Assembly (NCBI GenBank): GCA_963809385.1
Contig: CAWEJL010000002.1
Span: 806,001-870,000, forward strand
Source: JAKAIY01 sp963809385
GTDB taxonomy: Bacteria > Chloroflexota > Ktedonobacteria > Ktedonobacterales > JADMIN01
DNA length: 64,000 nucleotides
Direction of reading: 5' to 3'
Part shown: piece by piece, positions 39,460 through 48,924 of the stretch
Position numbering within the stretch: the stretch's first letter is position 1
Layout of the letters: each line of letters opens with the position of its first letter
The notes under the pieces: generated by a model
What the model was told of the DNA's origin: nothing
Databases searched by the model: none
The model's input: only the letters and a program-made list of their open reading frames with translations
Program-made: the position numbers and the translations under genes

Positions 39460-40721
39460 CTACCCCGCCCGCTGCCCAGCGACCCACGTCTGCGCGACGA
39501 GGTTGACGCCGAAGTGGTAGGCCAGCGCGCGCTCGTCGGGGCCGTCCAGGATGGCGAGGTCACAGGATTTGCCCGGCTCCAGACTGCCGACCTCGCCCGC
39601 CATGCCCAGCGCATGCGCGCCGCCGAACGTCGCAGCGGTCAACGCCTCCTCCAGCGTCATGGACATCGCGCTGACCGCCAGCGCGATCATCATTGGCATG
39701 GACTCGCTGTACGACGTGCCGGGGTTGAAGTCGGTCGCCAGGGCGACGCGCAGGCCGTGGTCGTAGAGCCGCCGCGCAGGCGGGTAGGGAATGCTGAGGG
39801 TGAAGCTGCAGCCGGGCAGCAGCACGCCCGTCACGCCCGCCGCCGCCAGCGCGTCTAGCTCGGCGTCGGAGGCGTAGTCGAGGTGGTCGGCGGAGACGGC
39901 GCCCACTTCCGCCGCCAGCGCCGCCCCGCCGGAGGGGCCAAGCTGGCTGGCGTGCAGCTTCAGCGCGTAGCCCAGGTCGCGCGCGCGGGTCAGGATGCGC
40001 CGCGACTCCTCGACGGTGAAGGCGCCCGCCTCACAGAAAACATCGCAGAAGCGCGCGCGCCCGGCGAATGCGGGCAGCATCCGCTCGCAGACCTCATCCA
40101 CATACGCCGCGCGCCCCTCCGGCGAGCCGCGCCGCTCCGGCGGGAGGGTGTGCGCGCCGAGGAAGGTGGGAACGATGCGCGGTAGATCCGGCGTCGACTA
40201 GCCAGCGCCTCCATCACATCCAGCAGCCGCGCCTCCGTCTCCAGGTCCAGCCCGTAGCCGGTCTTGCTCTCAACAGTCGTCGTGCCGTGGGCGGCGAAGG
40301 AGCGCAGCCGCGCCGCGCCCAGCGCCCGTAGCTCCTCCACGCTGGCGGCGCGCGTGGCGCGGACAGTGCTGAGGATGCCGCGCCCCTGCCGCGCCAGCTC
40401 TTCATAGCTGACCCCGGCGTGGCGCAGGTGGAACTCCTCCGCGCGGTCGCCAGCGAAGACGAAGTGGGTATGCGCGTCTACGAAGCCGGGAATCACCGCG
40501 CGTCCGCCCGCATCCACGCGCCGCCCCGGCGGGACGGCGGCCACATCCACCGCCGCCGCCAGAGCAGCCTCTGGCCCGGCCCACACCACGCGCCCGCCGC
40601 GCGCCGCCAGCGCCCCGCGCGCGACGACGCCCAGCGGGCCAACGGCGCCCTCGATGGCGTCCGGAGCCAGCGTTACCAGACGGCTGATATTCGTGAGCAG
40701 CCAGTCAGCGGCGATCGGCAT
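39460..40721 (-). CDS. hutI: Imidazolonepropionase (frameshift near 40199)
   Basis: HutI opens the imidazolone ring in histidine degradation, giving N-formimino-glutamate. The amidohydrolase metal site VDAHTHFVFAGDRAEEF, the SKTGYGLDLETE motif and, in the second frame, LHASQLGPSGGAAL, SADHLDYAS and ATDFNPGTSYSES are all present. The frame changes near 40199, where one missing C (or two extra bases) after CTGGCTAGT would restore a continuous 420-residue protein. It begins 1 nt after the coaD stop. No other hut gene is in the window. Confidence 0.88.
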
Positions 40722-40722
40722 C

Positions 40723-41307
40723 TCAGGGATGCCCTGGCGGAGGAGTGGCGTGCGGATGCGGCAGGCCGAGCTTGGCATGGATCGCGGCGGCGACGTGCGG
40801 CGAGACGATGCCGTCCAGGTCGCCATGCAGCCGCGCGACCTCCTTGAGCAGGCTGGCGCTGACGAAAAGCTGCCTGAGCGCAGTGACGATCATCAGCGTC
40901 TCGATCTCGGGCGCGAGGTTGCGATTCATCAGCGCCTGCTGGAACTCCAGCTCGAAATCGGTCACCGCCCGCAGCCCGCGCACGATCGCCTTGGCCCCCA
41001 CCGTCCGCGCGAACTCGACCACCAGCCCCTCGAACGGCTCGACGCGCACATTGGCCAGCCCGGCCTCTGCGGCAGTCTCGCGCCAGAGCGCCACGCGCTC
41101 CTCGGTGGAGAAGAGCAGGTTCTTGCTCGGCGTGGCATAAACCGCGACGATCAGCTCATCCACCAGGCTCGCGGCGCGCCGGGCGATATCGAGGTGTCCA
41201 TTATGAACGGGGTCAAAGGTGCCAGGATAGACGGCGATCAGGCGGCGGCGCTCGGCGCCGGAACCCTCGCCCGCTGGGACGGCGCGTCGTTGGGCGTCCT
41301 GCTGCAC
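40723..41307 (-). CDS. coaD: Pantetheine-phosphate adenylyltransferase
   Basis: CoaD transfers AMP from ATP to 4'-phosphopantetheine in coenzyme A synthesis. The nucleotidyltransferase signature PGTFDPVHNGHLDIA is at residues 28-42, with HxGH at 35-38. The LFSTEERVALWR segment, the conserved VRGLRAVTDFE and the C-terminal SASLLKEVARLHGDLDGIV follow. The GTG start at 41307 gives 194 residues, about 30 longer than typical, because no better start with a ribosome-binding site exists just before LIAVYPGTF; the true start may lie slightly downstream. The stop codon is 1 nt from the hutI start. Confidence 0.92.
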   Translation of the reverse strand: MQQDAQRRAVPAGEGSGAERRRLIAVYPGTFDPVHNGHLDIARRAASLVDELIVAVYATPSKNLLFSTEERVALWRETAAEAGLANVRVEPFEGLVVEFARTVGAKAIVRGLRAVTDFELEFQQALMNRNLAPEIETLMIVTALRQLFVSASLLKEVARLHGDLDGIVSPHVAAAIHAKLGLPHPHATPPPGHP

Positions 41308-41482
41308 GGAGATGCGCTCACTTTCTGGCGGTGGCGCGAGAAGCGCGCTGATAGCGAGCCAGGCGCGCCCGCGCATGCGGCGCCGGAGGAAAGCCCCCGC
41401 CTGGCTCATCCCTGCCATTGTAGCCAGCCCCGCCACAGGATGTCTACCCTGGGCGGGGCTGGCGGTGCGCGATAGTGGGCGA

Positions 41483-42463
41483 TTACCCTCGCGCGGCGGC
41501 GGTCGTGTCGAGCGGGAGCAGGTTGGCCTCGATGGACGCGCGACGCGGCTCCAGGAACGGCGGCAGCGCCAGCCGCTCGCCCAGGCGCGCCTCATCCTCG
41601 TCGGTCAGGAAGCCCGGCCCGTCGGTCGCCAGTTCGAAGAGGATACCATTCGGCTCGCGGAAGTAGATGGACTTGAAGTAGTAGCGCTCGACCAGGCCCG
41701 ACGTGCGCAGGCCCACCGACTCCAGCCGGTCGAGCCACTCCAGATGCTGCTCCGCCGTCGGCACGCGGAAGGCGACGTGATGCACGCCACCGCGTCCCAG
41801 GCGCTCGCGCGGCATATCGGGGCGTGGATCCACGTGGACCTCGGTTCCAGGGCCGCCGGCGCCTGTGCCGAAGACCACGATCTCGCGCTCCGGGCCGTCG
41901 CTCGCCGCGTAGGTCCCCTGCTGGCGGAAGCCCATCACCCCGGTCAGCACGACCGCCGTTGGCTCGATGTCATGCACGGTCAGCGACACCGCGCCCAGGC
42001 CGCGAATGCCATGCGGCGCGGGTGCGCTGCTCTTGGCCCAGGGCGTCCCGCCCGCCAGCGGCGCGCCGGAGTCATCCACCAGCGCGAGGCGCTGGCCCTC
42101 CGGGTCGCGGAACGCCAGAACGCCGCGCCCGGCCTCGGTGGCGATGGCGTCATGCTCGACGCCCAGCATGGTGAAGCGGTCCTCCCACCACGCCAGCGTC
42201 TCCGCGCCCGACACCCGCAGCGCGATGCGCGAGATGCTGCTGTAGCCAGGCCGCAACGGCGCCGCCTGGGGGATATCGAAGAACGTCACCTCCGTGCCGG
42301 GATTACCGCGCTCGTCACCATAGAAGAGGTGATACGAGGTGGTGTCATCCTGGTTGACGGTCTTCTTGACGAGCCGCAACCCCAGCACACGAGTATAGAA
42401 ATCAACGTTGTTCGCCGCGTGGGCGGTCAGCGCCGAGACGTGATGCAGTCCGGTCAGTTCCAT
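41483..42463 (-). CDS. Ring-cleaving (extradiol-type) dioxygenase, MhqO/VOC superfamily
   Basis: A 326-residue protein of two glyoxalase-fold (VOC) halves. Half one opens LTGLHHVSALTAHAANNVDFY and half two contains RGGVHHVAFRVPTAEQH with the FREPNGILFELATDGPGF signature. His and Glu residues at these places bind the metal in the family. MhqO-type enzymes act on hydroquinone or catechol-like compounds, often under control of a MarR-type quinone sensor. Such a regulator sits 91 nt upstream on the same strand. The ATG follows AGGAG. Confidence 0.88.
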   Translation of the reverse strand: MELTGLHHVSALTAHAANNVDFYTRVLGLRLVKKTVNQDDTTSYHLFYGDERGNPGTEVTFFDIPQAAPLRPGYSSISRIALRVSGAETLAWWEDRFTMLGVEHDAIATEAGRGVLAFRDPEGQRLALVDDSGAPLAGGTPWAKSSAPAPHGIRGLGAVSLTVHDIEPTAVVLTGVMGFRQQGTYAASDGPEREIVVFGTGAGGPGTEVHVDPRPDMPRERLGRGGVHHVAFRVPTAEQHLEWLDRLESVGLRTSGLVERYYFKSIYFREPNGILFELATDGPGFLTDEDEARLGERLALPPFLEPRRASIEANLLPLDTTAAARG

Positions 42464-42554
42464 GATTTCGCTCCTGTGACAGCGCGGATGTCGCGCATGT
42501 CCGATGGTGTCGCGTGGCGCGTCCCACTGGCGCGCCGCTCGCTCTATCTCATGT

Positions 42555-43046
42555 TTATCGATCTACTTCGTCACTGGCGGAGTCATCGAGACGCTGGGCG
42601 CGCTGGAGCTTGCTCAGCAGCGTCAGCAGCGTCCGCTGCTCGGCGCCGGTCAGCGCGGCGAACCGCTCGGCTTGAAACCGCTCCTGTCCCGGCACGACGC
42701 TGTCGCGCAGGCTCCGGCCAGCGTCGGTGAGAACCAGACGCTTCAGCCGCCCATCAGGGCAGCGCTGGATCAGTCCGCGCCGCTCCAGCTTATCGAGCAG
42801 CTGGGTGATGGCGCCCTGCGTCACCAGCAGCCGACGCGCAAGCTCGCGCTGGGTCAGGCCCTCATGGGCGCCGATCTGGGCCAGCGCGTCGAACTGCGCG
42901 GCGGTGATGCCCGACGCATGCAGGCGCTGCTCCGTCAATCGGATGTTGCGCACATACACACCCGCGAGCCGCGTCCACAGCGCGACCCCTAGCCGCCGCT
43001 GGCGCGCGTCGTCGCTGGATTGCGCATCGCCGCTGCCGTCCGCCAT
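42555..43046 (-). CDS. MarR-family regulator, probably of the adjacent dioxygenase
   Basis: 163 residues with a winged-helix core: GITAAQFDALAQIGAHEGLT, RELARRLLVTQGAITQLLD (recognition helix) and RCPDGRLKRLVLTDAGR (wing). It is the first gene of a likely operon with the ring-cleaving dioxygenase. Its promoter is covered by a near-perfect palindrome (43092-43121), the expected site of autorepression. No conserved Cys pattern of thiol-based quinone sensors was recognised. Confidence 0.9.
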   Translation of the reverse strand: MADGSGDAQSSDDARQRRLGVALWTRLAGVYVRNIRLTEQRLHASGITAAQFDALAQIGAHEGLTQRELARRLLVTQGAITQLLDKLERRGLIQRCPDGRLKRLVLTDAGRSLRDSVVPGQERFQAERFAALTGAEQRTLLTLLSKLQRAQRLDDSASDEVDR

Positions 43047-43091
43047 GCCCGCCTTCCTCTCCCGCTTCCGGCCATACTCACTATGGCCATC

Positions 43092-43121
43092 ACCTAATAC
43101 TTTAGCACTAAAGTATTAGGT
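43092..43121. promoter_or_regulatory. Palindromic operator upstream of the dioxygenase marR
   Basis: Perfect 14-bp arms (43092-43105 and 43108-43121) surround a 2-nt centre. The arm reads ACCTAATACTTTAG, strikingly AT-rich for this genome. It lies 45-75 nt before the MarR start codon and overlaps the candidate -10 region, as expected of a MarR-family operator. Confidence 0.8.
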
Positions 43122-43128
43122 AGGTCAA
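43099..43128 (-). promoter_or_regulatory. Promoter of the marR-dioxygenase operon
   Basis: On the minus strand TTGACC (43128-43123) and TAAAGT (43104-43099) are 18 nt apart, with the operator covering the spacer and the -10 box. Bound repressor would therefore block RNA polymerase. Confidence 0.55.
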
Positions 43129-43153
43129 GGTCAGAAAATGAGGAGCGCCGGCT

Positions 43154-43185
43154 GGCGGGAGCCGCGCTTATGGATGGCTCCCGCC
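43154..43185. terminator. Hairpin upstream of the marR operon
   Basis: A 10-bp perfect stem (43154-43163 with 43176-43185) and 12-nt loop. It precedes the operator on the minus strand and could help end transcription of the upstream ABC exporter. Confidence 0.4.
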
Positions 43186-43271
43186 GCCGCCAAGCCGCCT
43201 GCGCAGGCTCCACGCCACCCCGCGTCCCAGGCCGCGCAGGCGGCCTTCGTGGCCACAGGCGAGCGCGAAGC

Positions 43272-43302
43272 CCCCATGCGGGTTCAGGGTTCCCGCATGG
43301 GG
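43272..43302. terminator. Hairpin after the ABC exporter genes
   Basis: An 11-bp perfect stem (43272-43282 with 43292-43302) and 9-nt loop lies about 48 nt beyond the stop of the second ABC subunit. The 303-nt gap 43047-43349 contains no gene apart from these control elements. Confidence 0.5.
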
Positions 43303-43349
43303 CCCTTAGCTGCGGCTTCAGCCGCCGAACTGGGGGCGAGAGCCGCGCG

Positions 43350-45131
43350 TTACCCTGGAGCGCCGGAATCGTCGGCGTCATGCCAGAGGGAGCGCATCTC
43401 CGCGCAATTCGCCAGCAAGGAGGCAAGTCCGCCCTGCGCTTCGACACGGCCCTCCTTCAGCACGATAATATGGTCAGCGCGGCGCAGCGCCGCGCGGCGG
43501 TGCGAGACCGCCAGACATGTCACGGCGCCGTTGGCGAACAGGCGCTCCCACAGCACCCGCTCCGTCTCGACATCCAGCGCGCTGGACAGGTCGTCTATCA
43601 CCAGCAGCTCAGCGCCGCGCGCCAGCATGCGCGCGGCCGCCGTGCGCTGCGCCTGGCCACCTGAAAGCTTGACGCCACGGGAGCCTACGAGCGTCTCCAA
43701 CTCCGCCTCCAGCGCCTGTACGTCATGTTCCAGGACAGCGCCCCGCACAGCGGCTGCCAGCGCCTCAGGGTCGTCAGGGAGCCCCAGAAGGATGTTCTGC
43801 TTGAGCGTCTCGCTGAACAGGCGCGGCGCCTGCGACGTGTACGCCGCGCGAGGCGGTGTAAAGAAGGAATCCACGCCGTCCACGACCTGCCCGTTCCACC
43901 GGATCTCGCCCGCCTCTGAGGGCAGCAAGCCCAGGAAGGCTTGCAGGAGCGTTGTCTTGCCCGCGCCGACGCGTCCCGTCACCACCGTCAGGGAGCCGCG
44001 CGGCAGGCGCAGGTCCACTTCGGCGATCCCGCGCCCCGACTGCGGGTGATGATAGGTCAGCCCCCGCGCTTCCACGAGGGTCAGCCGATCGGTATCGCTG
44101 CGCGCAGGAGGCGCCGCCGGGGGCAGCGAGCCGCGTAGATACAGCGGAGTGGACTCCACCAGCGCGGCTGGCGGAGCGCCGCCCAGCAGGGCGCCCATGC
44201 GCGCGAACGCGACGCCGGTCTGCTTGTAGACGGCCAGGTACTGGCCGAGTCCAGTGGTAAATTCGGCGATAAAGCCCAGGTACACGACAAACAGGGCAAA
44301 ATCGCCCACCGTCAGGCTTCCATCGCGCAGGCTCCCGGCGGCCAGCAGCATGATCAGACCGGCGCCCAGGCTCACCGTGTTGGACGTGATAGCGCCCAGC
44401 GCCTGCGTCGCCAGGCGATCAGCCAGCATGGCTTTGCGGCGTTGCTCGTTCAGCCGCCGGAAACGCGCCACGGCCCGCTCTTCAGCGCCGGCGGCCTGCA
44501 ACGTCTGCGCCGCCGCCAGGATATCGCCGATGGCGCCAGTGACCTGGCTGGTAGCCTGGCTGCTGGCCGCGCGGTAGCGCTCCAGCGCGGCGCTCGCCCG
44601 CTGCGCGACCGCCACCACGACCACGAGCGGCAGGATGACGACCAGCGTCATGCGGACATTGATATGCAGGAGGATCAGGAACGCCACCACAGCGAACAGG
44701 CCCTGGACCACAAGCTCGTCGGACCAGTCCATGTTGTCTTCGGCCTGATAGGCGTCGTCGCGAAAGCGGCTGATCGTCTCACCGATGGAGTAGGGCAGCG
44801 CATGGGCTCCTGGCCGCTCCAGGACGCGCCGCAGCAGGTTGCGGCGCACCAGCCCGCTCATCGCGAACCGCAAATTGATCTCGACAAAGCCAGCGGTGAG
44901 CCACAGCGTCGCGCGGCTCACCGCGAGCGCCACCAGCAGCGCGATCAGCCCCCACGCGCCCACGGACAGGCGCGCCTGCCCGGTGAGCGTATCGAAGAAG
45001 GCGCGGGCGACCAGCCCCACCAGGAGGTACGACAAGGCCATCATAGCCCACAACGCCGCGTGGAGCAGGTAGAGCCAGGGCCGGAAGCGGATCATGTCCA
45101 CCATGTAGCGCCAGGTTGGGAGCGGCTTCAT
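43350..45131 (-). CDS. ABC exporter subunit B with degenerate ATP site
   Basis: 593 residues: a six-helix transmembrane domain (about 15-310) and an ATPase domain (about 350-590). Walker A is GRVGAGKTT, the signature is LSGGQ and Walker B is LLVIDDLSSALD, where the usual catalytic Glu is Asp. In heterodimeric exporters one site is commonly impaired this way. The partner gene overlaps by the 4-nt ATGA at 45128-45131. The substrate is unknown; such exporters often move drugs, lipids or peptides. Confidence 0.9.
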   Translation of the reverse strand: MKPLPTWRYMVDMIRFRPWLYLLHAALWAMMALSYLLVGLVARAFFDTLTGQARLSVGAWGLIALLVALAVSRATLWLTAGFVEINLRFAMSGLVRRNLLRRVLERPGAHALPYSIGETISRFRDDAYQAEDNMDWSDELVVQGLFAVVAFLILLHINVRMTLVVILPLVVVVAVAQRASAALERYRAASSQATSQVTGAIGDILAAAQTLQAAGAEERAVARFRRLNEQRRKAMLADRLATQALGAITSNTVSLGAGLIMLLAAGSLRDGSLTVGDFALFVVYLGFIAEFTTGLGQYLAVYKQTGVAFARMGALLGGAPPAALVESTPLYLRGSLPPAAPPARSDTDRLTLVEARGLTYHHPQSGRGIAEVDLRLPRGSLTVVTGRVGAGKTTLLQAFLGLLPSEAGEIRWNGQVVDGVDSFFTPPRAAYTSQAPRLFSETLKQNILLGLPDDPEALAAAVRGAVLEHDVQALEAELETLVGSRGVKLSGGQAQRTAAARMLARGAELLVIDDLSSALDVETERVLWERLFANGAVTCLAVSHRRAALRRADHIIVLKEGRVEAQGGLASLLANCAEMRSLWHDADDSGAPG

Positions 45132-46932
45132 GCGGTAACCTCCTCAGCGGCGACCCGCAACAGTTCAGCGAAGCGCGAGGCGCCATCGGCGGCAAGGGCG
45201 AGCCGCGGCCCGTACTCGCGCACTTGCCCGTCTTCCAGGACCAGGATGTCATCGGCGTAGGCGAGCGTGGCCAGCCGGTGCGCCACGATGATGCTGGTAC
45301 GGCCTTCGAGCAGCCGCCCCAGCGCCGCATGGACCAGCCGCTCCGTGGCCGGGTCGAGGCGCGAGGAGGCCTCGTCCAGGATCACCAGGTCGGGGTCGCG
45401 CAGCAAGATGCGCGCGCAGGCCAGCGCCTGCGCCTGCCCAGCGGAGAGCCCGGCGCCGTCTGGCCCCAGCGGGGTGTCCAGCCCGCGCGGCAGCTTCGCG
45501 TAGCCATCTGGCCAGTCCCATCGTGTCCAGCGCGGCTATAATCCGCTCATCCGGCACGCTGTCGTCGAAGAGGGTCACGTTGTCGCGCACGCTGGCATGG
45601 AAGAGGCGCACATCCTGCGTCACCAGGCCGATGCGCGCGCGTATCGCCGCCAGATGGGCGTCCCGCAGGTCAACTCCCCCCAGGCGCACGACGCCCGCCG
45701 ATGGATCATAGAAGCGCAGGAGGAGCCGCGTCAGCGTGGTCTTCCCGCTGCCTGTGCGCCCCACTATCCCCAGCGCGCGGCCCGGCTCCAGGCGCACGCT
45801 GACATCGCGCAGGATCGGGGCGCCCTCCGCATAGCCAAATGAGACGCCGTCCAGCTCCACCGCCAGCGGGCCGGGCGGCAGCGCGGCGCCAGGCCCATCA
45901 ACCACACGCGGCGTCATCCCAAGCAGCGCCTCGACACGGGCCATGCTGGCGTCCGCCTGCTGTAGGTCCTGTATTTCTCTGCGGATCTGATCGGTCGGCT
46001 GGCGCAAGATCTCGGTACACTGAAAGATCAGATAGACGCTCCCGATAGTTAGCCCGCCGGACTTGAACAGCATGGCGCTCAACGCGAGTGCGACCGCCGC
46101 GCCAATCCCGAACAGCCCGTCGCTCGTCGCGATCATGCCGTAGCCCCACATCTGCGCCTTGCGCGTCACGGCCAGCCACGAGCGCATCATCTCGGCGCAG
46201 CGGCGCAGCACGAACGCGCCAGCCCCGCTGGAGCGAACATCCTCCAAGCCGGCCAGGTATTCGCCCAGGAAGCCATAGAAATCGGCGCTGGCCTGACGGT
46301 CCGCGGCCCAGGAAGGGGTGGCGACGGCGCGGATGCGCAGTATGGCGGCCAGGGCCAGCGCGACAAAGGCGCTCATCACCAGGCCTATCCGCCAGTCCAC
46401 GTGATAGAGCAGCCCGAGCACGCCCACCATCAGGACGCCGTTGCCAAGCACATAGACCACGAACCGTGAGAAGAAGCGGGCCAGGGTGGAGACGTCACCG
46501 TCCACCCGCTCGATCAGCTCGCCCGGCGTATGGGCGGTGTGAAAGGTGGCGTCCAGCCGCAGCAGGTGGGCCACGAGGTCAGCGCGCAACTCATTCGTGG
46601 CCGCCCAGCTCACATTCTCGGCCACGTAGGTTTCGACGACAGCCAGGCCCTGCCCCACCAGAGCCAGGCCCATCGTCAGCAGCGCCAGGAACGATCAGAG
46701 TGCGCAAAGCCCCACCGGAGGTGGCCTGGTCAATGAACTGGCTCGCCACCAGCGGCGTGGCCACCTGCACACCGATGGCGCCGCCCAGGATCACCGCCAG
46801 CAGGCCCATCCGTGGCCACTGGGGCCGCAGATAGCGGGCCAGCAGGCGCCGGTAGCGGTTCAGCGCCTGAAACCAGCGCTGGCGGACGACGCCGACTTCA
46901 TAGTCAGTCTTGGTCGCGAGTTTCTGGTCCAT
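45128..46932 (-). CDS. ABC exporter subunit A with consensus ATP site (two frameshifts)
   Basis: The ATPase core has Walker A GIVGRTGSGKTTL, the signature LSAGQAQ and Walker B LVILDEASSRLDP with the catalytic Glu. The reading is broken near 46690 (one extra T in ATCGTTCCTGG) and near 45515 (in the stretch before AKLPRGLDTP). The N-terminal DQKLATKTDYEVGVV and first helix, the main part, and the C-terminal ATPase end thus lie in different frames. Joined, they give about 600 residues, the normal size. I use the second ATG, which has AGGA 6 nt upstream. It pairs with subunit B by an ATGA overlap. Confidence 0.85.
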
Positions 46933-47591
46933 AACCATCCTGTATTGTCGTCAGAGAGTCACTAGCGACAGGGTAGACGTTCCCCTGGGACCAGCGGCGT
47001 CTCTACGCTACGTGTGAGGATGGGAACACAGAAACAGCCATGAAGCGGGAGGGCGCTCGTAGCTGAGGCGGCATGGGATACAAAGAACGACCGCGAAGCG
47101 CCTGAGCGCGCCTGTGGCCGCCGCGTCTCCTCAAGAGTGCGGAGGGCAAACATCCATCACAACGCCCAAGAAACTTGTGGGCGTTCAGATGGCGTCAGTA
47201 AAACTCTGAGGAAGGGAATCGTTCTACGGGGTTACGAGGCGCGCTCTTCTGTGTTGGTCACACCGCTGATACGGGGAATCTGAGTCAACAATGCGAACAT
47301 GTGTGCGCCTCCTTGAACTATCGGACGTTGGCGAGAGTGTACGACGCCAGGCGAAAGGCGTCAAGCCATCCGAACAGGCCATGAGGGCCTGTGAATTATC
47401 GCGAGACGCCGCCTGGCGGCTAAAGCCGCGGCTAAGGGCCTACCGGCCACAAAGCCCGCCTTCGCGGGCTAGGATGCGGGCGTTAGGCCGGACGAGATGG
47501 ATAATTCACAAGCCCTGACAAGCCATGACATGCGAGTACAGGTGGATGGCGCAGAGAGCAGGCGGAGCGCGACGCCCCGCCTGCTCCCCGC
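46933..47591. other. Gene-free region with a MITE-like repeat
   Basis: No coding sequence is supported in this 659-nt gap. It contains an 8-bp inverted repeat near 47164-47188 and, towards its end, the MITE-like element at 47384-47516. Confidence 0.6.
47384..47516. mobile_element. MITE-like element with 17-bp terminal inverted repeats
   Basis: The ends (47384-47400 and 47500-47516) are inverted repeats of 17 bp with one mismatch, containing GTGAATTATC and its complement. The 99-bp interior has GGCGGCTAAAGCCGC and AAAGCCCGCCTTCGCGGGCT hairpins, a palindrome style seen in dispersed repeats of other GC-rich genomes. No transposase lies inside. Only one copy is in the window, so mobility is inferred. 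Confidence 0.6.
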
Positions 47592-48539
47592 TTACTCTAC
47601 GCTCATCTCCGCCTCATCCAGCGCGCCATTCAGCCCGGCGGCGAGCAGCGAGCGCGAGAAGAGGTAGTAGCCATAGGTGGTGGTGGTGACGAAGCCGCTG
47701 GAAGTGTAGAGCGCGATGGCGCGGTCGTTGGTCGTGTCCACCTCCAGCGTGACGCGCGTCGCGCCCTGCTCCCGCGCCAGCGAGCAGGCCCGCGCCAGCA
47801 TGCGCCGCCCCCAGCCCTGCCGCTGGCGCGCGCTGTCCACCGCGAAGCCATAGATGCCAACACTGGAATCAGCATCTTCGGCGTACAGCTTGAACGCGCC
47901 TACCGGCTCGCCATCCGCCAGCGCGAGATACAGCCGCTGCCGCTCCTCTGACTGTTCCAGGTCGGCGCGCATATGGCGCATCGTCTGCTCCAGCGGGCGC
48001 TCGAATCCCGAAGCGGTAATGCGCGCGGCGGCGAGAAACGCCTCCTCATCGCCGGGCGTGATCAGGCGGGTAGTCAGCGCGCCGTCATCTGGGGGCGAAA
48101 CATCCGCGCGCAGCTCCATGCGATGCTCAGAAAACATGCGCATGGCGGGCAACGCGCCGATGAACGCGCGGCCAGCCGTCGAGGCCTCCTCGCAGATCGC
48201 GTACAGATGCTCACCGCCGCTGCTCCTGAAGCTGGCGCGCGCGGCTTCGAGGAGCCGCATCCCAATCCCGCGCCGCCGCCAAGCGGGCGCGACCATCCCG
48301 CACAGCTCCGCCACCGCGCCATCGCCATCCAGCGAGCAGTAGCCTACCAACTGATCGCCAGCGCGCGCCAGGAAGACCTTTGCCACCTCGCTCTGATCAC
48401 CACCCCAGCCCAGCTTGAGATCCAGCCCGTCCGCCGCATCGCAGACCTGCTTCAACGCCTGGACCTCAGCGAACTCTGCGGGTGTGAGGCTGGCGGCGCC
48501 GGTGATCGTAATAGGTTGTTCCGCTGTTCCTTCTGGCAT
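47592..48539 (-). CDS. Double-GNAT N-acetyltransferase
   Basis: A 315-residue protein with two GNAT domains in tandem, the layout seen in mycothiol synthase and some other two-domain acetyltransferases. Domain one contains VAPAWRRRGIGMRLLEAARA and domain two contains FAVDSARQRQGWGRRMLARAC, each the acetyl-CoA loop Q/RxxGxG/A. The second domain is the better conserved. The substrate is unknown. I start at MPEGTAEQP because GGAGGAGG lies 6 nt upstream. It appears monocistronic. Confidence 0.85.
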   Translation of the reverse strand: MPEGTAEQPITITGAASLTPAEFAEVQALKQVCDAADGLDLKLGWGGDQSEVAKVFLARAGDQLVGYCSLDGDGAVAELCGMVAPAWRRRGIGMRLLEAARASFRSSGGEHLYAICEEASTAGRAFIGALPAMRMFSEHRMELRADVSPPDDGALTTRLITPGDEEAFLAAARITASGFERPLEQTMRHMRADLEQSEERQRLYLALADGEPVGAFKLYAEDADSSVGIYGFAVDSARQRQGWGRRMLARACSLAREQGATRVTLEVDTTNDRAIALYTSSGFVTTTTYGYYLFSRSLLAAGLNGALDEAEMSVE

Positions 48540-48924
48540 ATGCGCCTCCTCCATATAAAATAAACGCGGCGCCAGGACGCGCGCCTGAATACAGCCAATC
48601 AATTTCGCAGCATAGCCCGCCAGCGCCGGGAGCGTCAAGCGCGCGGCTATCGCGGCCAGGGCGTTGCAAGGCGTTGTCAAAGTCGTGCGCGCTGGGCCGG
48701 ACACAGAACAGCGGGCGCAACGGCAGCGGGCGCGCTATAAGCGTTCCCTGGATACAGGCGATCTCGATACCGGTTCAGTCTGCTGACACCTTCACCGATC
48801 CACATCACTTGCCGCTTCCCAGGCCCCGCTTCAGCGCTCTTTGGCGCCTGCCGCTACATCCCGCAAACGGCCTTCTGCCTGGCCCGATTTGATGGCCGGT
48901 GAGGGCCGAGGGACGAGCGACTCA
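48540..48924. other. Gene-free gap downstream of the ABC-2 permease
   Basis: Nothing coding is supported in these 385 nt. The right side follows the permease stop and the left side precedes the GNAT gene, with an AT-rich TTATTTTATATGG stretch near 48550-48562 that may hold its -10 region. Confidence 0.5.

Noticed and set aside
47384..47516. Full insertion sequence
   Set aside because: No transposase frame lies inside or beside the element, so it is called MITE-like only.
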